From positions 3,348,001 through 3,412,000 of the forward strand of contig NZ_CP032229.1 in NCBI RefSeq assembly GCF_004328625.1: a DNA stretch of 64,000 nt, read 5' to 3'. Below the pieces are notes generated by a model, which did no database searches, was not told the origin of the DNA, and worked only from the letters and a program-made list of their open reading frames with translations. Of this stretch, positions 61,907-64,000 are shown one piece after another (position 1 is the stretch's first letter; each line of letters begins with the position of its first letter). This stretch comes from Streptomyces seoulensis (GTDB taxonomy: Bacteria; Actinomycetota; Actinomycetes; Streptomycetales; Streptomycetaceae). The position numbers and the translations under genes are program-made.

Positions 61907-63172
61907 ATGGCCGCCACCCAGAGGATCGCCGTCTGTGCCATGGTCGCCGCTGCCGGTGCGGCGTCCCTCGCCGGTTGCGCCGCCGGCTCCGACGGGGCAC
62001 GGGAGGGCGCGCCCGGCCCGCAGAAGGGCGCCCCGGCCCCCAAGAGCGTCGTCCGGCTGATCGGCGACGGCTCCACCGCGTACACCGGCGCGCAGCCGCA
62101 CCTGGTCAGGCCCGAGAAGCTGAAGCCCGGTCAGAAGCCGCCGCAGTTCGTGGTGTTCTCCTGGGACGGCGCGGGTGAGGACAGCCAGAAGCTGTTCTCG
62201 CACTTCCGCAAGGTCGCCAAGGACAACCACGCCAACATGACGTTCTTCCTCAGCGGCGTCTACATGCTGCCCGAGGAGAAGCGGGACCTCTACAAGCCGC
62301 CGCAGCACTCGCCGGGCCGCTCCGACATCGGCTTCAACGACGAGCAGGGCATCGCCGACACCGCCAAGCAGGCCCGCCTCGCCTGGCTGGAGGGCAACGA
62401 GATCGGCACCCACTTCAACGGCCACTTCTGCGGTCCCGACGGCGGGGGCGGCCAGTGGTCCGTGGCCGAGTGGAAGAGCGAGATCAACCAGGCCAAGGAG
62501 TTCGTGAAGACCTGGAAGACCAACTCGGGCCTGAAGAAGTCCTCGCCGCTGCCCTTCGACTACGACAAGGAACTCATCGGCGCCCGCACCCCCTGCCTGG
62601 AAGGGCAGAAGAACTTCGTCAAGGCGGCCGGCCAGATGGGCTTCCGCTATGACTCCAGCGGCGTCAACAACCAGGTCTGGCCGAAGAAGAAGGAAGGTCT
62701 CTGGGACCTTTCCATGCAGCTCGTGCCCTTCCCCGGCCACACCTTCGAGCAGCTCACCATGGACTACAACTTCATGGTCAACCAGTCCGGCACCCAAACC
62801 CAGGGCGACCCCGACAAGTTCGCCCTGTGGGGCGACGAGATGCGTGACGGCCTCCTCAAGGGCTTCGACCGCGCCTACGACGGCAACCGCGCGCCCCTGA
62901 TCATCGGCAACCACTTCGAGTCCTGGAACGGCGGCACGTACATGCGCGCCGTGGAGGACGTCGTCAAGAAGGTGTGCAACAAGCCCGACGTCCGCTGCGT
63001 CTCGTTCCACGAGCTGACCGACTGGCTGGACGCCCAGGACCCGCAGACCCTGGCCAAGCTGCGCACCCTGGAGGTGGGCGAGACGCCCAAGCAGGGCTGG
63101 GCGTCCCTGCTCTCCGGCCGCCCGGCCCCGGCGCCGAAGGGCGTCCCCGGCGCGCCGGCCGCCAAGCAGTAG
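61907..63172 (+). CDS. Polysaccharide-deacetylase-like lipoprotein
   Basis: 421 residues. N-terminal lipoprotein signal with the lipobox ASLAGCAAG at about residues 25-32. The NodB-like fold begins PPQFVVFSWDGAGEDSQK (where the catalytic D of TFDDG is replaced by SWDGAG) and has GTHFNGHFCGPDG (H-x3-H-like metal site) and IGARTPCLEGQ. Several active-site residues differ from standard deacetylases, so activity is uncertain. ATG at 61907 has AAGGTGG 8-14 nt upstream. Cell-surface location is likely. Confidence 0.85.
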   Translation: MAATQRIAVCAMVAAAGAASLAGCAAGSDGAREGAPGPQKGAPAPKSVVRLIGDGSTAYTGAQPHLVRPEKLKPGQKPPQFVVFSWDGAGEDSQKLFSHFRKVAKDNHANMTFFLSGVYMLPEEKRDLYKPPQHSPGRSDIGFNDEQGIADTAKQARLAWLEGNEIGTHFNGHFCGPDGGGGQWSVAEWKSEINQAKEFVKTWKTNSGLKKSSPLPFDYDKELIGARTPCLEGQKNFVKAAGQMGFRYDSSGVNNQVWPKKKEGLWDLSMQLVPFPGHTFEQLTMDYNFMVNQSGTQTQGDPDKFALWGDEMRDGLLKGFDRAYDGNRAPLIIGNHFESWNGGTYMRAVEDVVKKVCNKPDVRCVSFHELTDWLDAQDPQTLAKLRTLEVGETPKQGWASLLSGRPAPAPKGVPGAPAAKQ

Positions 63173-63202
63173 CCGGCAGCCCGCGGGAATCACGCGCATG
63201 CG

Positions 63203-64000
63203 TCAGGCGGGAGCCGCCACGCTCTCGCCGAGCACGAAGCCGGGGTCGATCTGCGCCGCCAGGTCGGCCCCGGTGCGCTCGTTGCCCCACGACTGGGCGT
63301 TGCGCAGATGGAAGTGGACCATCTGCCGGGTGTACCGCTCCCAGTCCCGCAGCCGGTGCGTCGCGTCGGCGGCGTCCCGGAGCGTCTCCAGCGCGCGGAC
63401 GTTGCCGTTCTCCAGCAGGGCGAAGCGGGGTGGGCGCCCCTTCTCCATGGCGCGCACCCAGTCGGAGTGGCCGACCGTCACCAGCAGGTCGTCCCCGACC
63501 TCCTCGCGCAGGAAGTCGACGTCCTCCGGACCCTGGACCTTGTTGCCGACGACCTTCAGGGTGACGCCGAAGTCGCGGGCGTACTCCTTGTACTGGCGGT
63601 ACACGGACACCCCCTTCCGGGTCGGCTCGGCGACGAGGAACGTCATGTCGAAGCGGGTGAACATGCCCGAGGCGAAGGAGTCCGAGCCGGCGGTCATGTC
63701 GACCACCACGTACTCGCCGGGGCCGTCGACGAGGTGGTTCAGGAACAGCTCCACCGCTCCGGTCTTGGAGTGGTAGCAGGCCACCCCCAGGTCGGCCTCG
63801 GTGAAGGGGCCGGTGACCATCAGACGGACGGCGCCGCCGTCGAGTTCCACCGGACGCGCGCAGGCGTCGTAGATCGCGTCGGGCTCGCTGATCCGGACCA
63901 GCCGCGAACCCGTGCCGGGCGGGGTGGTCTTGATCATCGTCTCGGCGGAGGCGATGCGCGGGTTGGTGCCGCGCAGATGGTCCTTGATCAGCGGCAGCCG
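63203..64000 (-). CDS. CooC/MinD-like ATPase, N-terminal part beyond the window
   Basis: At least 266 residues; the frame is open to the window end (RLPLIKDHLRGTNPRIASAE is its first visible part), so the start and P-loop are outside. Visible are LGVACYHSKTGAVELFLNHL, the switch II-type YVVVDMTAGSDSFASGMFTRFDM, and FLVAEPTRKGVSVYRQYKEY. This is the pattern of SIMIBI ATPases such as CO-dehydrogenase maturation factor CooC. No metal-enzyme genes are in the window, so the client is unknown. Confidence 0.85.
   Translation of the reverse strand, partial: RLPLIKDHLRGTNPRIASAETMIKTTPPGTGSRLVRISEPDAIYDACARPVELDGGAVRLMVTGPFTEADLGVACYHSKTGAVELFLNHLVDGPGEYVVVDMTAGSDSFASGMFTRFDMTFLVAEPTRKGVSVYRQYKEYARDFGVTLKVVGNKVQGPEDVDFLREEVGDDLLVTVGHSDWVRAMEKGRPPRFALLENGNVRALETLRDAADATHRLRDWERYTRQMVHFHLRNAQSWGNERTGADLAAQIDPGFVLGESVAAPA

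Overview
This window is high-GC (about 70% or more) actinobacterial chromosome, almost certainly Streptomyces. The evidence is the GC-rich codon use, many GTG and TTG starts, wblA, a Crp-type regulator, paired ArsA-family ATPases, a SCO2400-like zinc-ribbon protein, and core gene orders that resemble the S. coelicolor SCO36xx and SCO357x neighbourhoods (recalled from memory, not searched). No transposase, integrase, CRISPR array or rRNA was seen. One tRNA-Pro(CGG) is present.

Layout: 1-2376 holds the end of an FAD monooxygenase facing a class III aminotransferase. 2566-6341 is a core block: a repeat-rich membrane protein, a SLATT-domain protein, then ybaB-recR-DUF5063. 6422-11106 is an accessory island with a STAND (NB-ARC) NTPase, a small two-TM protein, a winged-helix protein with a structured leader, and a Uma2 nuclease. 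Core genes resume at 11261 with aspartokinase and aspartate-semialdehyde dehydrogenase, then an ECF-like sigma factor with a membrane partner, SURF1, an S9 peptidase and an RCK-type ion-channel protein. 20569-25909 carries two copies of a permease/TIGR03943 pair. 25981-27335 is a fluoride-riboswitch operon (FluC, DUF190, FluC). 27481-29753 has an antiporter, a decayed arylsulfatase fragment and gene-poor DNA. 29754-38242 is a type VII-linked Rhs toxin locus with candidate immunity genes. From 38363 to the end the genes are mostly core: tRNA-Pro, phosphoesterase, YqeY, class A PBP, wblA, two ArsA ATPases, RidA, NUDIX and MBL enzymes, crp/nth, MarP-like protease, epoxide-hydrolase-like enzyme, holin-like protein, NhaA, acs, a SulP-carbonic anhydrase fusion, a polysaccharide-deacetylase lipoprotein and a partial ATPase.

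Main discovery candidate: the STAND NTPase at 6422-8701 and the two-TM protein at 8757-9182 share a gap-free 19-residue motif of the form ASG..xIAAGGxI..A.TG. One copy is at the N-terminus of the NTPase and two are in the C-terminal tail of the membrane protein. This is the arrangement expected for an NLR that activates a membrane effector by amyloid-like templating. A second theme is that about ten genes have a -10-like hexamer ending exactly 6-7 nt before the start codon, which suggests leaderless mRNAs and settles several start choices.
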